DNA of 64,000 bases from an uncultured Acidimicrobiales bacterium (GTDB lineage Bacteria > Actinomycetota > Acidimicrobiia > Acidimicrobiales > Aldehydirespiratoraceae), in NCBI GenBank assembly GCA_958296055.1, contig CATQHS010000001.1, positions 2,142,277 to 2,206,276 on the forward strand. The letters run 5' to 3'. The notes below the pieces were generated by a model. It was not told the origin of the DNA and did not search any database. It saw only the letters and a program-made list of their open reading frames with translations. The translations under genes were made by a program, and so were the position numbers. Of the stretch, positions 10,601-22,903 are shown piece after piece. Every line of letters starts with the position of its first letter. The first letter of the stretch is position 1.

Positions 10601-11398
10601 GTGGATCGCCCGTTCGGTGAGGTCTTGGCCCCGGCTCTGCCGCTGACCCCGGACTCGCCGGTCAAGCCCCAGGTCATTCCCCGCCCCGTCGGGGCCAGGG
10701 CCGGCGGCCCGCCGCCTTGGGCCGAGCTGCCCGCCCCCCGGCTCCGGCCGTCCATGGCCCGGATCGTCGAGGCGGTCGAAGCGATGGCCCTTATGGCCCC
10801 GCCGGCTGATATGGCCCCACCGGCGGATTTGGCCCCGCCGGCCGACCCCGGCCTAAGCCCCCCGGCCGGACCGGTCTCGCCCTCCGCGGTGCTGGTACCC
10901 CTGTACGAGCGCGACGGCCGGCCCTGGCTGGTGCTCACCCGACGGGCTTCGCATCTCCGCAATCACGCCCGCGAGGTGGCCTTCCCCGGCGGCCGCCGCG
11001 AGCCCGCCGACGCCGACCTGTGGGCCACCGCCCTGAGGGAGGCGTCCGAGGAGATCGGGCTCGCCCCCGACCGGGTGCGGCCGATCGGGGGCCTGGAGAG
11101 CTTCACGACGGTCACATCCCGGGCCTGGGTGCACCCCTTCGTCGGCCTGATCGACGAGCCCCCCGCGCTGGTGCCGGACCCGGCCGAGGTGGAGTCGATC
11201 CTTCACGTGGAGGTCTCCAAGCTGCTGAGCCCCGAAGTTTGGCGCGAGGAGATCTGGCGGCTGGACGGTGCCGAGCGGGCCATGGCCTTTTTCGAGCTCG
11301 ACGGCGACACGGTGTGGGGGATGACCGCTTCCGTCCTGCGCCGGTTCCTGACGGTGGTCACCGGAACCGCTGGCGCCGCCAATGGGAGCAGCCGATGA
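10601..11398 (+). CDS. Nudix hydrolase, CoA pyrophosphatase-like
   Basis: Hydrolyses a nucleoside-diphosphate-linked substrate; CoA or a derivative is likely by family resemblance. The Nudix box starts at GGRREPAD and ends in REASEEIGL, following VAFPGG in the NudL/CoAse pattern. The N-terminal ~100 residues are poorly conserved and contain an in-frame 18-bp minisatellite, three copies at 10793-10846, giving APPAD repeats. The GTG at 10601 lies 7 nt after TAGCCT, suggesting a leaderless message. The start could also be internal. It precedes guaA by 55 nt. Confidence 0.82.
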   Translation: MDRPFGEVLAPALPLTPDSPVKPQVIPRPVGARAGGPPPWAELPAPRLRPSMARIVEAVEAMALMAPPADMAPPADLAPPADPGLSPPAGPVSPSAVLVPLYERDGRPWLVLTRRASHLRNHAREVAFPGGRREPADADLWATALREASEEIGLAPDRVRPIGGLESFTTVTSRAWVHPFVGLIDEPPALVPDPAEVESILHVEVSKLLSPEVWREEIWRLDGAERAMAFFELDGDTVWGMTASVLRRFLTVVTGTAGAANGSSR

Positions 11399-11453
11399 GC
11401 GGTTCTCCGGCCGGCCGGGCGCCGGGGCCTGAGCCCGAGTCCCCGACCTCCCG

Positions 11454-13013
11454 ATGAGCAGCCAACCGACCGGCGGGGTGCTGGTGGTCGACTTCGGCGC
11501 CCAGTACGCCCAGTTGATCGCTCGCCGGGTCCGCGAGGCCGGGGTCTACAGCGAGATCGTCCCGCCCTCCATCACCCCAGCCGATGTCATCGCCCGCGGC
11601 CCGGCCGGGATCATCCTCAGCGGCGGCCCGGCCTCGGTGAACGTGGCCGGCGCCCCTCGGATCGACCCGGCCCTGTACGGGCTGGGCGTGCCCGTGCTCG
11701 GCATCTGCTACGGCGCCCAGCTAATGGCCGACCAGCTCGGCGGTGCCGTCGGCCGCAACGCCAGGGGCGAGTACGGCCGCACCGCTCTGGCTGTGCAGTC
11801 GGGGGGCGGGGAACTGCTGAAGGGCCTGCCCGCCGAGCACCCGGTGTGGATGAGCCATTTCGACGCCGTGGTGGCCGCCCCTTCCGGCGCCGTCGTCACC
11901 GCCGCCACCGCCGACTCGCCCGTAGCCGCCTTCGAGTTGTCGGACCGCACCCTCTTCGCCGTGCAGTTCCATCCCGAGGTGGTGCACTCTCCTCACGGCC
12001 AAGAGGTGATCGAGCGGTTCCTAACCGTCTGCTGCGGGGGCTGGCGCACGTGGACGACCGGCTCCATCGTCAACGCCGCGGTTGACGAGGTCCGGGCCCG
12101 GGTCGGGCCGGGTCGGGCCATCTGCGGCCTCTCCGGCGGCGTCGACTCGGCCGTGGCCGCGGTGCTGGTCCATCGGGCCATCGGCGACCGGCTGACCTGC
12201 GTGTTCGTCGACACCGGCCTGATGCGCCAAGGCGAGGGCGCCCAGGTGTCCGAGACGTTCCGCCGCCATTTGGGGATCGAGCTGGTGGAGGTGGACGCGG
12301 CCGACCGGTTCCTGGCCGCCCTGGAGGGGGTCACCGAGCCCGAGGCCAAGCGCAAGGCCATCGGCGAGGTGTTCGTCCGCACCTTCGAGCAGGCCCGCGA
12401 CCAGGTCGCGGCCGGCCGCGGCGACCCGGCCCGGTTCTTGGTGCAGGGCACGCTGTACCCGGATGTGATCGAGTCGGGCACCGCCCACGCCGCGGTCATC
12501 AAGAGCCACCACAACGTGGGGGGCCTACCCGGCGACATGGACTTCGAGTTGGTGGAGCCGCTCCGGCTGCTGTTCAAGGACGAGGTGCGGGCGGTGGGGG
12601 CCGAGCTGGGCCTGCCCGACGAGATCGTGTGGCGCCAGCCCTTCCCCGGCCCGGGCCTGGCGGTGCGCATCATCGGCGAGGTCACCCGCGACAAACTGGA
12701 GACGCTGCGGCGCGCCGACGCCGTCGTGATCGAGGAGCTGCGGTCCGCCGGGCTGGAGCGGGAGATCTGGCAGTCGTTCGCGGTGCTGCCCGACATCCGC
12801 ACGGTGGGGGTGATGGGCGACGAGCGCACCTACGGCCGGGCCGTGGTGGTTCGGGCCGTCACCGGCGCCGACGCCATGACCGCCGACTGGGCCCGCCTGC
12901 CCCACGACGTGCTGGAGGCCATCAGCAGCAAGCTGATCAACGAGGTCCCCGGCGTCAACCGGGTGGTCTACGACATCACCTCCAAGCCCCCCGGCACCAT
13001 CGAATGGGAGTAG
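11454..13013 (+). CDS. guaA: GMP synthase (glutamine-hydrolysing)
   Basis: Converts XMP to GMP with glutamine and ATP. The class I glutamine amidotransferase domain has [10 protein letters not shown] (nucleophile Cys) and [10 protein letters not shown] (His/Glu). The ATP pyrophosphatase domain has the PP-loop [14 protein letters not shown], and the dimerisation domain ends in [12 protein letters not shown]. The 519-aa length is normal. It is the last gene of the + strand housekeeping run; the next gene converges on it with a 14-nt gap. Confidence 0.97.
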   Translation: MSSQPTGGVLVVDFGAQYAQLIARRVREAGVYSEIVPPSITPADVIARGPAGIILSGGPASVNVAGAPRIDPALYGLGVPVLGICYGAQLMADQLGGAVGRNARGEYGRTALAVQSGGGELLKGLPAEHPVWMSHFDAVVAAPSGAVVTAATADSPVAAFELSDRTLFAVQFHPEVVHSPHGQEVIERFLTVCCGGWRTWTTGSIVNAAVDEVRARVGPGRAICGLSGGVDSAVAAVLVHRAIGDRLTCVFVDTGLMRQGEGAQVSETFRRHLGIELVEVDAADRFLAALEGVTEPEAKRKAIGEVFVRTFEQARDQVAAGRGDPARFLVQGTLYPDVIESGTAHAAVIKSHHNVGGLPGDMDFELVEPLRLLFKDEVRAVGAELGLPDEIVWRQPFPGPGLAVRIIGEVTRDKLETLRRADAVVIEELRSAGLEREIWQSFAVLPDIRTVGVMGDERTYGRAVVVRAVTGADAMTADWARLPHDVLEAISSKLINEVPGVNRVVYDITSKPPGTIEWE

Positions 13014-13027
13014 CCGGATAACGAGCG

Positions 13028-13771
13028 TCAGGGCAGCGGGAGCGCGATCTTGTGCCAGACCTCATGCTGTAAAAGTTGGTTGGAGATTGTTCGCAGCAGC
13101 GCGGGCAAACCGAGATCTCTGGGGTCCACCACGAAGCACACGTTGTACGTAGCGGAAGCGCCGGGCAACAGCTCGACTGTCTCGATATAGGTGGTTCCCG
13201 CGCAATCCTGGGATTCTTCGTAGCTTCTATTCTTGACGAAGAGGGTGTGGTCCATATCCAAGAACGGACTGCCGACTGCCTTTCCAGCGTACTCCACGTA
13301 GGCCAATATGGATATAGGAGCTTTGCCCGCCTCTGGAGCCAAGAAGCTAGCCCAACCGACCCGGGCGACCGGTCCGGCGGTGACTCTCCAGTCCCCTACC
13401 GCGGCAAGGCAATGCGGCTCGGTGGGGAACGATTGCGTGGCTCTTGTGCAGTTGGCGGTCGGATCCGGCGTCGCCGCGAGGCGGTCGGTTCCGCCTCGCA
13501 GGAAGGTGGCCAGGTCCGCTCTGGTCGAGCCTTCGGGGAAGGCCCGGCCGATCACGGTGACGATCTGCTCTTGGGTGATGGCCCGGTCCGGCTTGAACGT
13601 GCCGTCGCCGTACCCCTGGAACCATCCCTGCTCGACTGCGTACTCGACGTCGCCTCGCTGCGGATGGTCGTTGGGCAGATCGCTGAACGACGACGCGGCG
13701 GCCACTGCGATGCTTGCCGCCGCCAGTATGAGTGCCGCGGCGATCGAGAAGTGCTTCCACACTCGCCTCAT
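13028..13771 (-). CDS. Secreted single-SLH-domain protein, copy 1
   Basis: Function unknown; 247 aa. The N terminus (MRRVWKHFSIAAALILAAAS) is a signal peptide. One SLH motif follows at roughly residues 28-85 (SSFSDLPNDHPQRGDVEYAV, GYGDGTFKPDRAITQEQ), and such motifs usually bind cell-wall polymers. The remaining ~150 residues form a domain with four cysteines conserved in its paralogue at 14625-15368. Both proteins are 247 aa and closely similar throughout. The ATG at 13771 follows a GGGGGG-rich Shine-Dalgarno. A 12-nt leader motif (GTAGAAAGGAGG, minus strand, near 13798-13809) is shared with copy 2. Attachment to the cell surface is inference. Confidence 0.85.
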   Translation of the reverse strand: MRRVWKHFSIAAALILAAASIAVAAASSFSDLPNDHPQRGDVEYAVEQGWFQGYGDGTFKPDRAITQEQIVTVIGRAFPEGSTRADLATFLRGGTDRLAATPDPTANCTRATQSFPTEPHCLAAVGDWRVTAGPVARVGWASFLAPEAGKAPISILAYVEYAGKAVGSPFLDMDHTLFVKNRSYEESQDCAGTTYIETVELLPGASATYNVCFVVDPRDLGLPALLRTISNQLLQHEVWHKIALPLP

Positions 13772-13963
13772 TCGCTTCCCCCCTCTCTCCGGGTTGCCCT
13801 CCTTTCTACCCAAAAGCGTGACCGAGCGCGGCCCGACACCGGTTCGGCGGGTCGGGGGCGGCGAGCGCCCCCCAGCCAGCCGGCCGGTGGCGGCGTGGGC
13901 GGCGAGCGCCTCCACAGCCCGCCGGCCGGTGGTCGGGCCGCTCAGATTTTCTCGGCCCAGGGC

Positions 13964-13992
13964 TTGACACCCGAGCTGCCGGTATGTACACT
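13964..13992 (+). promoter_or_regulatory. Strong consensus promoter for the coiled-coil protein gene
   Basis: TTGACA (13964-13969), exactly 17 bp, TACACT (13987-13992). This is the best sigma-70-like match in the window. Transcription would start near 14000, leaving a leader of about 70 nt before the ATG at 14069. Confidence 0.75.
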
Positions 13993-14068
13993 GTTGGGAT
14001 ATCCCAGTTATTTGAGTGCTAACTCGGTCAGGCGAGTTGGCCGACTGAGAATGAAGGGAGCCCATCTG

Positions 14069-14536
14069 ATGACTGCCGGCAGCCTGGCCACTTTGATCGG
14101 CACCTTCGTGGCCGTACTGACAGTCGGATGGTCTGTGATCTGGTCGCTGCTGCGTCGATACCTCGACGCCAGGTTTGAAACCACCGATGTCAAGTTGGAT
14201 GCATTGGAGACCAAGATGGACACCAAGTTGGATGCGCTGGAGACCAAAATGGGCGCGAAGTTGGATGCACTGGAGACCAAGATGAGCGCGAAATTGGATG
14301 CCGGATTTAAAGCCGTAGAATTCAAATTTGAATCCGTAGACACCAAGTTTAAAGCTATAGACACTAAGTTTGATGCGGTGGACGCCAAGTTCGAAACTCT
14401 ATCTCGACAAATGGACGACAATAACCGTACCGTCATGCACGCCATCACGAAAATCGCAGAAGACCAGCGCCAAACCCAGACTCTGCTTACACAATTGTTG
14501 GTAGCAAAAAACGTAGCGATACCAGATACCAACTAA
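14069..14536 (+). CDS. Membrane-anchored coiled-coil protein with hendecad and heptad repeats (CC1)
   Basis: Not a recognised family; 155 aa. One N-terminal membrane segment (about residues 6-28) is followed by four 11-residue repeats (KLDALETKMDT type, residues 42-85). Then come three to four 7-residue repeats (KFESVDT type, from residue 86), a short linker and an amphipathic end. The switch from hendecads to heptads suggests a long parallel coiled coil changing its twist. The ATG at 14069 was chosen for the GGGAG 8 nt upstream; another ATG lies 18 nt earlier. The base composition is richer in A/T than its neighbours. It lies between two paralogous SLH genes. Similar proteins are at 45045, 56347 and 56756. 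Confidence 0.8.
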   Translation: MTAGSLATLIGTFVAVLTVGWSVIWSLLRRYLDARFETTDVKLDALETKMDTKLDALETKMGAKLDALETKMSAKLDAGFKAVEFKFESVDTKFKAIDTKFDAVDAKFETLSRQMDDNNRTVMHAITKIAEDQRQTQTLLTQLLVAKNVAIPDTN

Positions 14537-14573
14537 ATATCGACTGACAATCGCCCATCCCGGCACCGGGTGG

Positions 14574-14603
14574 CGCTGCGCCAGATATATATCTGGCGCA
14601 GCG
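14574..14603. terminator. 30-bp perfect palindrome between convergent genes
   Basis: A perfect inverted repeat centred between 14588 and 14589 (CGCTGCGCCAGATAT and its complement). It separates CC1 (+) from the SLH copy 2 gene (-). As RNA it would form a long hairpin in either direction, so a bidirectional terminator is the simplest reading; an operator is the alternative. Confidence 0.65.
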
Positions 14604-14624
14604 TACCCGATGTTGGTCTGTCGT

Positions 14625-15368
14625 TCAGGGTTTAGGCATCACAACTTTGTGCCAGACTTCATATGTTGGAAACAAGCCGGAAGTTGTTCTCAACAGTGCT
14701 GGCGAACCAAGGTCGCTATCGTCTACTACGAAACAAATAGTGTAGGTGGTGGAAGCGCCGGGCAGTAACTCGGCGGCATCAAAGTAGGTGTCGTCGGCGC
14801 AATCCGTGGACACATCGTAGCCCTTGCCCTTCACGAATAGGGTATAATCCGTATTCCAGAACGGATTGCCAACCTCGCTACCAGCGTATTCTGCGTAGGC
14901 CGACGCGGTTATAGGTGCCTGGTCCGGCTCTGGGGTGGAGAATTGATCCCAACTTGTCCTAGTAACAGGTCCGGCGGTGACTATCCAGTCCCCGGCCGTG
15001 GCACGGCATTTTGTTTCGGTAGGGGATGATTGTGTGGCTTCAGTGCAGCCGCCGGCTGCGTCAGGCACCGCGGCGAGGCGGTCGGACCCGCCCCGCAGGA
15101 AGGTGGCCAGGTCCGCTCTCGTCGAACCCTCCGGGAAGGCCCGGCCGATCACGGTGACGATCTGCTTTTGGGTGATGGCCCGGTCCGGCTTGAAGGTGCC
15201 GTCGCCGTACCCCTGGAACCATCCCTGCTCGACCGCGTGCTCGATGTCGTCTCGCTGCGGATGGTTATTCGCCACATCGCTGAACGATGACGAGGCCGCC
15301 ACCGCGACGCTCGCCGCCGCCAGCACGGCCGCCGCGGTGATCACCGCGTATTTCCATAGTTTCTTCAT
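14625..15368 (-). CDS. Secreted single-SLH-domain protein, copy 2
   Basis: Paralogue of the 13028-13771 protein with the same 247-aa length. Signal peptide MKKLWKYAVITAAAVLAAAS, one SLH motif (SSFSDVANNHPQRDDIEHAV, GYGDGTFKPDRAITQKQ), then a domain with the same four cysteines and a shared ending (EVWHK, VMPKP here). It starts 33 nt downstream of the res stop on the same strand, so it could be cotranscribed with the restriction-modification genes. Its leader shares GTAGAAAGGAGG with copy 1, and that motif contains the res stop codon. Function unknown. Confidence 0.85.
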   Translation of the reverse strand: MKKLWKYAVITAAAVLAAASVAVAASSSFSDVANNHPQRDDIEHAVEQGWFQGYGDGTFKPDRAITQKQIVTVIGRAFPEGSTRADLATFLRGGSDRLAAVPDAAGGCTEATQSSPTETKCRATAGDWIVTAGPVTRTSWDQFSTPEPDQAPITASAYAEYAGSEVGNPFWNTDYTLFVKGKGYDVSTDCADDTYFDAAELLPGASTTYTICFVVDDSDLGSPALLRTTSGLFPTYEVWHKVVMPKP

Positions 15369-15401
15369 TGGTTTCCTCTTCTCTCTGGAGTGTCCTCCTT
15401 T

Positions 15402-18343
15402 CTACTCAGGGGGTGTGACAGCGCCGGGCGGCGCGGCTTCGGCCAGCATCTGGTCCAAGTCGCCTCCCGGCAGATACATGGCGCACGACCACCGCCCGAA
15501 ACCGCCGTGGGCGTTGACGGCCCGCACCCAGTCCTCCAGGTATTTCTCCTTGGAGCGATCGATGTCGAGCGGGTCGCCCTTGACCTCCAGCACCAGCATC
15601 CGCTCGCCGCCGGGCCGGCCCCCGCCCGCCAGCCGGACGATGAAGTCGGGGATGTAGCGCCGGGGCACCCCGCCGTGCAGGTAGGCCACCTCGAAGCCGA
15701 GGTGGTCGTTCTTCACCCAGGCCTCCACCCGGTCGCTGTCGTCCAGACGCCGGGCCACGTGCTCCTCCAGCGACGAGTCGTACACGCAGCGGTTGATGTG
15801 GCTCTTGGCCGCCGGGCCGTTGGGCTTGCCCGTCCACCAGCGGTCCATGTCGGCGGTGGACAGGATGGGCCGCTCGACGTCGAACACCGGCTCGATCCCC
15901 TCCACGTTGGCCGACCGGACGGCCCCGGCCACATGGCGGACGATCTCCTGGCGGTGCTGCTCCACCAGCACCCGCCGATCGACGCCGGCCGGCCCCCGCA
16001 GCCGCCGGTCGTCCCCGACGAAGCCCTCCAGCAGCTTCATGAGCTGCACGCACAGCACGGCCCGGTTGCCCGTCGGCAGCCCGTCCCGCAACTGTCCGTA
16101 CAACTCCTCGGCCGCCTCGAACAGCAGGCTCTGCAGGCGCCGGGGCTCGGGGTCAATGTCGTGGGTCCGGGTCTCGTCGGCCCGGCCCTGGATGCTCTCG
16201 GCCAGAACCGCCCGGGTCGGCAGCGGCCCGCCCAATATCAGCGGCTCGACCCCGGTCAGGTCCAGCGACAGCTCGGGCCGCACGGTGTGCTCCACCCGCA
16301 CCACGTTGGGGAACGAGATCTCCAGGTCGGCTTGGTCGGGGTCAGGGCGGATCTCGGTCTTGGGCTGAGGGGGAAGCGGAACCGAAGGGCCGTGGTCCTC
16401 GGCGGGCAGGAAGGCGAACGGCACCCCGAAGATGTTGACGAACTCCGGTTCGAACAGGCCGTCGCCGCCGATTTCGTAGGAAGTGCGGCGCAGGCCCCGC
16501 CCGATCACCTGCTCGCACAGCAACTGGCTGGTGAAGGCCCGCAGCCCCATGATGTGGGTGACGGTCTTGGCGTCCCAGCCCTCCGACAGCATGGCCACCG
16601 AGATCACGTGGCGGATCGCCTCACCGGGCCGGCCCTCCACGCCCACCGTATCCACCTGCCGGCGCAGCATCTCCGCCGCCTCGTTGCGGGTCGGCCCCCG
16701 GCCTCGCCCGCCCCCGGCCCGGCCTCGCCCGGCCCCGGTCTCGTCGCCCAGCCCCGGCCCGGACCCGCCGCCGCTATCCCCGGGGCCGGGGCCGGCCGGG
16801 TCGGCTATCGGCGTCTCCGACTGCTCGGCCTTGGCCAGCACCTTGGAGTCGACGTGCAGGGTCAGCTCCGGCGAACACAGCTCAGCGACGCCCAGATGCC
16901 CGCGGTCGAAGGCGTGCTTGACGCGGGCCGCGGTCTCAGTGCGGTTCGTCACCGAGATCATCACCGGCGGCACCGGATGGCCAGCCTTACGCCACTCCTC
17001 GAACGCGACCGCCCAGTCGTGGCCCAGCAGCCGGTAGGCGGCCCGCACCAAGTCCGGCAGCGGCTCGGTCTCCGCCGCCCGGCGATTCAGGTCGCCCTTC
17101 ACCGAGTTGTCGTCGTAGATGTGGTACATGCGCGACCGGTAGGTCCTGGGGTCCACCCCGGCGTCGTCTCGCACCACCACCCGAGGCGTCTTCACCAGCC
17201 CCGACTCGATGGCGTCGTTGAGCCCGAAGTCGCTCACCACCCACCCGAAGAGCCGCTCGCCGCCCTCGCCTCGCCCGCCCCGCCTTGCGCCTCGCCCCGC
17301 GCCGCCCTTCCGCCCCCGGCCCGACGGGATGAACGGGGTGGCGGTGAAGTCGTGGCAGGTCAGGATGCCCCGCACCCGGTGGATGCGGTCCAGGCCGTCC
17401 ACCCACTTGGTGGCCTCCTCCAGATCGGCCTTGTCGAACTCGGTGGTCGACGCCTCCGGCGGCACCCGCCAGGCGTGGTGGGCCTCGTCGTTGATCACCA
17501 GCAGGTTGCGGGCCCGGGCCATGCCACCCAGCACGTCGCGAATCCAAGCCTCGTCGCTGCGGGGGCCCCGCTTGTCCACCCCTCGGCGCCGGGCGACCCG
17601 CTCGGCGTCGTCGGTCTGCAGAACATGCCAGTTGCGCACCTCCACCCGGCCCTGGCGCAGCTTGTCCCGATGGACGGCCGGGACGATGCGGAACTCCTCG
17701 TAGTAGTTGTCGGGGTGCTGGGGGTCGAGCACCGCCAGGCGGCTGCGCACGGTGAGGCCGGGGGCGATCACCAGCACGTGGCGCGACCAGCGGGCGTCGT
17801 TGGGGTAGGCCGCCTTGTTGCAGATGTGCCAGGCCGCCAGCATGGCCATGACCACCGTCTTGCCCGCCCCGGTGGCCATCTTCGAGCAGATGCGCGAGAA
17901 CGGGCTGCCGTCGGAGGGGATGTCGATGCCGGTCCGGGCGTCCTCGGGGGCCTCCTTCAGCCAGATCAGGGTCTCGGCCGCCTCCATCTGGCAGAAGAAC
18001 AGCCTGCGGTTCTCGAACCCGTCCCGGTCCCTCCAGTGCTCCAACAGCCGCTTGGTCACCCCGGTGACGCCCGGATAGCCGGCCTCTCGCCACTCCCGGA
18101 CCCGGCCCCGGAGCCGTTTGGCCAGCTCCAGGGGCTCGAAGCCGCCACGGTCGTCGTGGTCGTCGAGCAGGCGGCGGCCCAGACCCTGCCCGGACGCCCC
18201 CGGCCCCGACATGAGATAGCCAGCCGGGCGACGGCCCTCGGCCAGGGCGAACCCGGCCCCGGCGCCGCCGTAGCTCCAGTGGCGCTCGGGCTCCTCGTAG
18301 GGGGAGTTGACGATGAGCTTGTCGATGCGCCCCGGCTCCGGGC

Positions 18344-18347
<4 letters not shown>
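15402..18347 (-). CDS. res: Type III-like restriction endonuclease subunit (DEAD/DEAH helicase plus PD-(D/E)xK nuclease)
   Basis: Restriction subunit pairing with the adjacent methyltransferase; 981 aa. Walker A is SKMATGAGKTVVMAML, motif II is INDEAHHAW, motif III HDFTATPF and motif VI EQVIGRGLRR, all SF2 helicase motifs. The C terminus has a PD...ExK nuclease signature (IPDFIVRL, then LVLEVKG) near residues 910-935. Two Gly/Arg/Pro-rich low-complexity insertions interrupt it, after TATPFIPSG and before RNEAAEMLRRQ. The GTG at 18347 overlaps the mod stop by 4 nt (GTGA). Start choice rests on this overlap and the conserved IDKLIVNSPYEEPERHW. Confidence 0.88.
15409..15425. repeat. 17-bp direct repeat, copy 1 (end of res)
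   Basis: GGGGGTGTGACAGCGCC, identical to 21068-21084. The two copies bracket the mod-res module. Similarity extends weakly outwards (TCTAC before, GGG after). This copy lies within the last codons of res. Confidence 0.75.
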
Positions 18348-21024
<2,677 letters not shown>

Positions 21025-21067
21025 GCCCCGTCGCCCTTCTCGCCGAATCTCGCCCGACTCTACCGAC

Positions 21068-21084
21068 GGGGGTGTGACAGCGCC
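21068..21084. repeat. 17-bp direct repeat, copy 2 (upstream of mod)
   Basis: Exact second copy of the word at 15409-15425, about 45 bp upstream of the mod ATG. On the minus strand it reads GTCACACCCCC and is followed by a TAGAGT box, so it may be part of the mod promoter rather than a module boundary. Confidence 0.75.
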
Positions 21085-21089
21085 CGGGC

Positions 21090-21812
21090 TCAGCCTGGCC
21101 CGAGTCGGTCCAGCAGCGCCTTGACCGCGTCCCGCAGGATCAGCACCACCGACCCCAGGTTGGCGGCGAACTGCTCGGGGGTGGGCGCCGGGTCGTCCAC
21201 CAGGTCGCTTATCACCTTCAGCGCCGTCACCGGGACCTCGTTGAGCCGGGCCACCCAGGCCACCGCGGCTGCCTCCATCTCCTTCACCTCGGCCCCGCTG
21301 GCCGCGATCGCCTCGGCGTCGGCGGTCGACTCGTCCAGCGAGTCCCCGGTGGTGACGATCCCGCTGCGCATCCCCAACTCGGCCGCCGTCGCCCGCAGGT
21401 CGGCCACCGGGTGCTCGCCCCGCCCGAAGGCGTCGAAGCCCCCCAAGGGGATGCGCCGGTCGTGGCAGACGATGCGGGGCCAGGCCACATACACGTGGCC
21501 CACCTCGGCGCCGCTGCGGCGGTAGCCCCCGGCCGTGCCCGCGCTCACCACCAGGTCGGGGGCGTGGGCCGAGACGGCCACCTGGGTCGCCAGGGCCGCG
21601 GCCTGGGTGCCGATGCAGTCCACCCCGGTGAAGGGGTCGGTCCCGCCCACGGCCACCATCAGCTCCAGCCCGGCCTCGTAGGCGGAGTACAGCTTGCAGG
21701 GCAGGGCCGCAGCCCAGGCCGGAGCGTCGGCGGGCCGGGCCCCGACTGCTTCCAGCAACGGCTCGGCCTCGGCTTCCATGGCCATGACCACCGCCACCCG
21801 CTTGAAGTCCAT
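21090..21812 (-). CDS. 5'-methylthioadenosine/S-adenosylhomocysteine nucleosidase-like protein
   Basis: Purine nucleosidase of the PNP/UDP family, 240 aa. VAVVMAMEAEAEPLLEA at the N terminus, LVVSAGTAGGY, TTGDSLDES and the purine-binding EMEAAAVAWVA motif are visible. It probably cleaves MTA or SAH; futalosine hydrolase is a less likely alternative because the methionine-salvage-type EMEAAA motif is kept. TAGGCT lies 8 nt before the ATG, suggesting a leaderless message. It lies upstream of mod on the same strand. Confidence 0.8.
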   Translation of the reverse strand: MDFKRVAVVMAMEAEAEPLLEAVGARPADAPAWAAALPCKLYSAYEAGLELMVAVGGTDPFTGVDCIGTQAAALATQVAVSAHAPDLVVSAGTAGGYRRSGAEVGHVYVAWPRIVCHDRRIPLGGFDAFGRGEHPVADLRATAAELGMRSGIVTTGDSLDESTADAEAIAASGAEVKEMEAAAVAWVARLNEVPVTALKVISDLVDDPAPTPEQFAANLGSVVLILRDAVKALLDRLGPG

Positions 21813-21864
21813 CGCCGCTCAGCCTAGGTTCCGCACCGCCCGAATGCCGCAGTGGCAGGCCCGG

Positions 21865-22806
21865 TCAGTTGCCGGTTAAGCGCTCCACCACCGGGGCCAT
21901 GGACTCGGCCGAGCCGATGGTGCCGTGGGAGAAGGTGATATAGGAGATGCCCCAGCGCTCCCGCCAGCGCTCGAGGGTGGCGCAGCACTCATCGACGGTG
22001 CCGATCAGTGCGTGGGGCGTGGCCAGCCCCTGCTCGGTGGTGAGCCCGAAACCCGGGGCCAGGGCGCTGGTTATGGCGTAACGGTCGCTGTCGATCATCG
22101 CCACCTGCACCAGGGTTTGGATCTCGATGTCGTCGAAGCGGGGCCCGGCCGCGTCCCGGATGACGGCCAGCTTCCCGTCGGTGGCCTCGGCCGTGGCCGT
22201 CGACCCCACCCGCCGGTCGACGACGCCGGCCCGCAGGCAGGCGTTGAGGCCCACGATGTCGGCCCGCCGGGCGGCCAGGGTCAAGATCCGGGGACCGCCG
22301 CCGCCCACCACCAGCGGCGGGCGAGGGCGCTGCTGGGGCTTGGGCCGAGAGTCGAGCCCGGTGATCCAATAATGGCTGCCATGGAAGTCGAAGGGGCCGT
22401 CGGCGAAGCAGCCCTCCAGCACCGAGATGGCCTCGTCCAGCCGGTCGATGCGGGTGCCGGGCCGGTCCATCCTGATGCCGCCCTCCTGGTAGTCGGTGAT
22501 CAGCCACCCCGCGCCCATGCCCACTTCGAGCCTTCCGGCCGACATCCGGTCGAGCGTGGCCAGCTCTTTGGCCAACACGGCCGGGTGGCGGAAGTCGTTG
22601 GCCAGCACCATGGCCGTGACCTTCACCTTGGAGGTGGCCGCCGCCATCGCCGCCAGGCCCACCAGCGGCCCGCATTGCTCGCGGAGGTGATCGGTCAGCG
22701 AGACGCCGCTGTAGCCGAGGTCCTCGGCCCGCTTGGCTTCGGACGCCAACAGGTGGGGATCGGTGACCATTCCGAGCTGAAGGGAGAACCGGAACGGCCG
22801 AGCCAT
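21865..22806 (-). CDS. LLM-class F420-dependent oxidoreductase
   Basis: TIM-barrel oxidoreductase of the luciferase-like monooxygenase superfamily, 313 aa, expected to use coenzyme F420. FRFSLQLGMVTDPHLLASEAKRAEDLGYSGVSLTDH opens the protein in F420 fashion. LATLDRMSAGRLEVGMGAGW and RPPLVVGGGGPRILTLAARRADIVG are typical motifs. Substrate unknown. The ATG at 22806 is 6 nt after TAGCCT, with a C12/G7 homopolymer directly upstream of that box, so promoter strength may vary with tract length. Confidence 0.85.
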   Translation of the reverse strand: MARPFRFSLQLGMVTDPHLLASEAKRAEDLGYSGVSLTDHLREQCGPLVGLAAMAAATSKVKVTAMVLANDFRHPAVLAKELATLDRMSAGRLEVGMGAGWLITDYQEGGIRMDRPGTRIDRLDEAISVLEGCFADGPFDFHGSHYWITGLDSRPKPQQRPRPPLVVGGGGPRILTLAARRADIVGLNACLRAGVVDRRVGSTATAEATDGKLAVIRDAAGPRFDDIEIQTLVQVAMIDSDRYAITSALAPGFGLTTEQGLATPHALIGTVDECCATLERWRERWGISYITFSHGTIGSAESMAPVVERLTGN

Positions 22807-22818
22807 TAAATCAGGCTA

Positions 22819-22837
22819 CCCCCCCGGGGGGGGGGGG
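22819..22837. repeat. C7G12 homopolymer tract in the LLM promoter
   Basis: Seven C then twelve G on the + strand. For the minus-strand gene starting at 22806 it fills the spacer just upstream of the -10-like TAGCCT box. Its length therefore sets the -35/-10 spacing. Confidence 0.8.
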
Positions 22838-22880
22838 CGTCGCTGCCCTGCTCTGGCCATGAGATCACGCTACTGGTCCC

Positions 22881-22903
22881 GGGGGGGGGGGGGGGGGGGG
22901 GGG
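22881..22903. repeat. Poly-G tract, 23 bases
   Basis: Twenty-three consecutive G in the divergent intergenic region, about 92 bp upstream of the pcrA -10 box. Such runs are hypermutable; the exact count may also be a sequencing estimate. Confidence 0.85.

Noticed and set aside
11395..11457. 20-codon ORF between the Nudix gene and guaA
   Set aside because: Overlaps both neighbours' stop and start codons, but has no conserved content; not supportable as a gene.
14010..14036. GAGTGCTAACTC near 14014, resembling half of a CIRCE element
   Set aside because: Only one half site is present and the other arm (TTAGCACTC) is missing; it lies between a strong promoter and a gene unrelated to heat shock.
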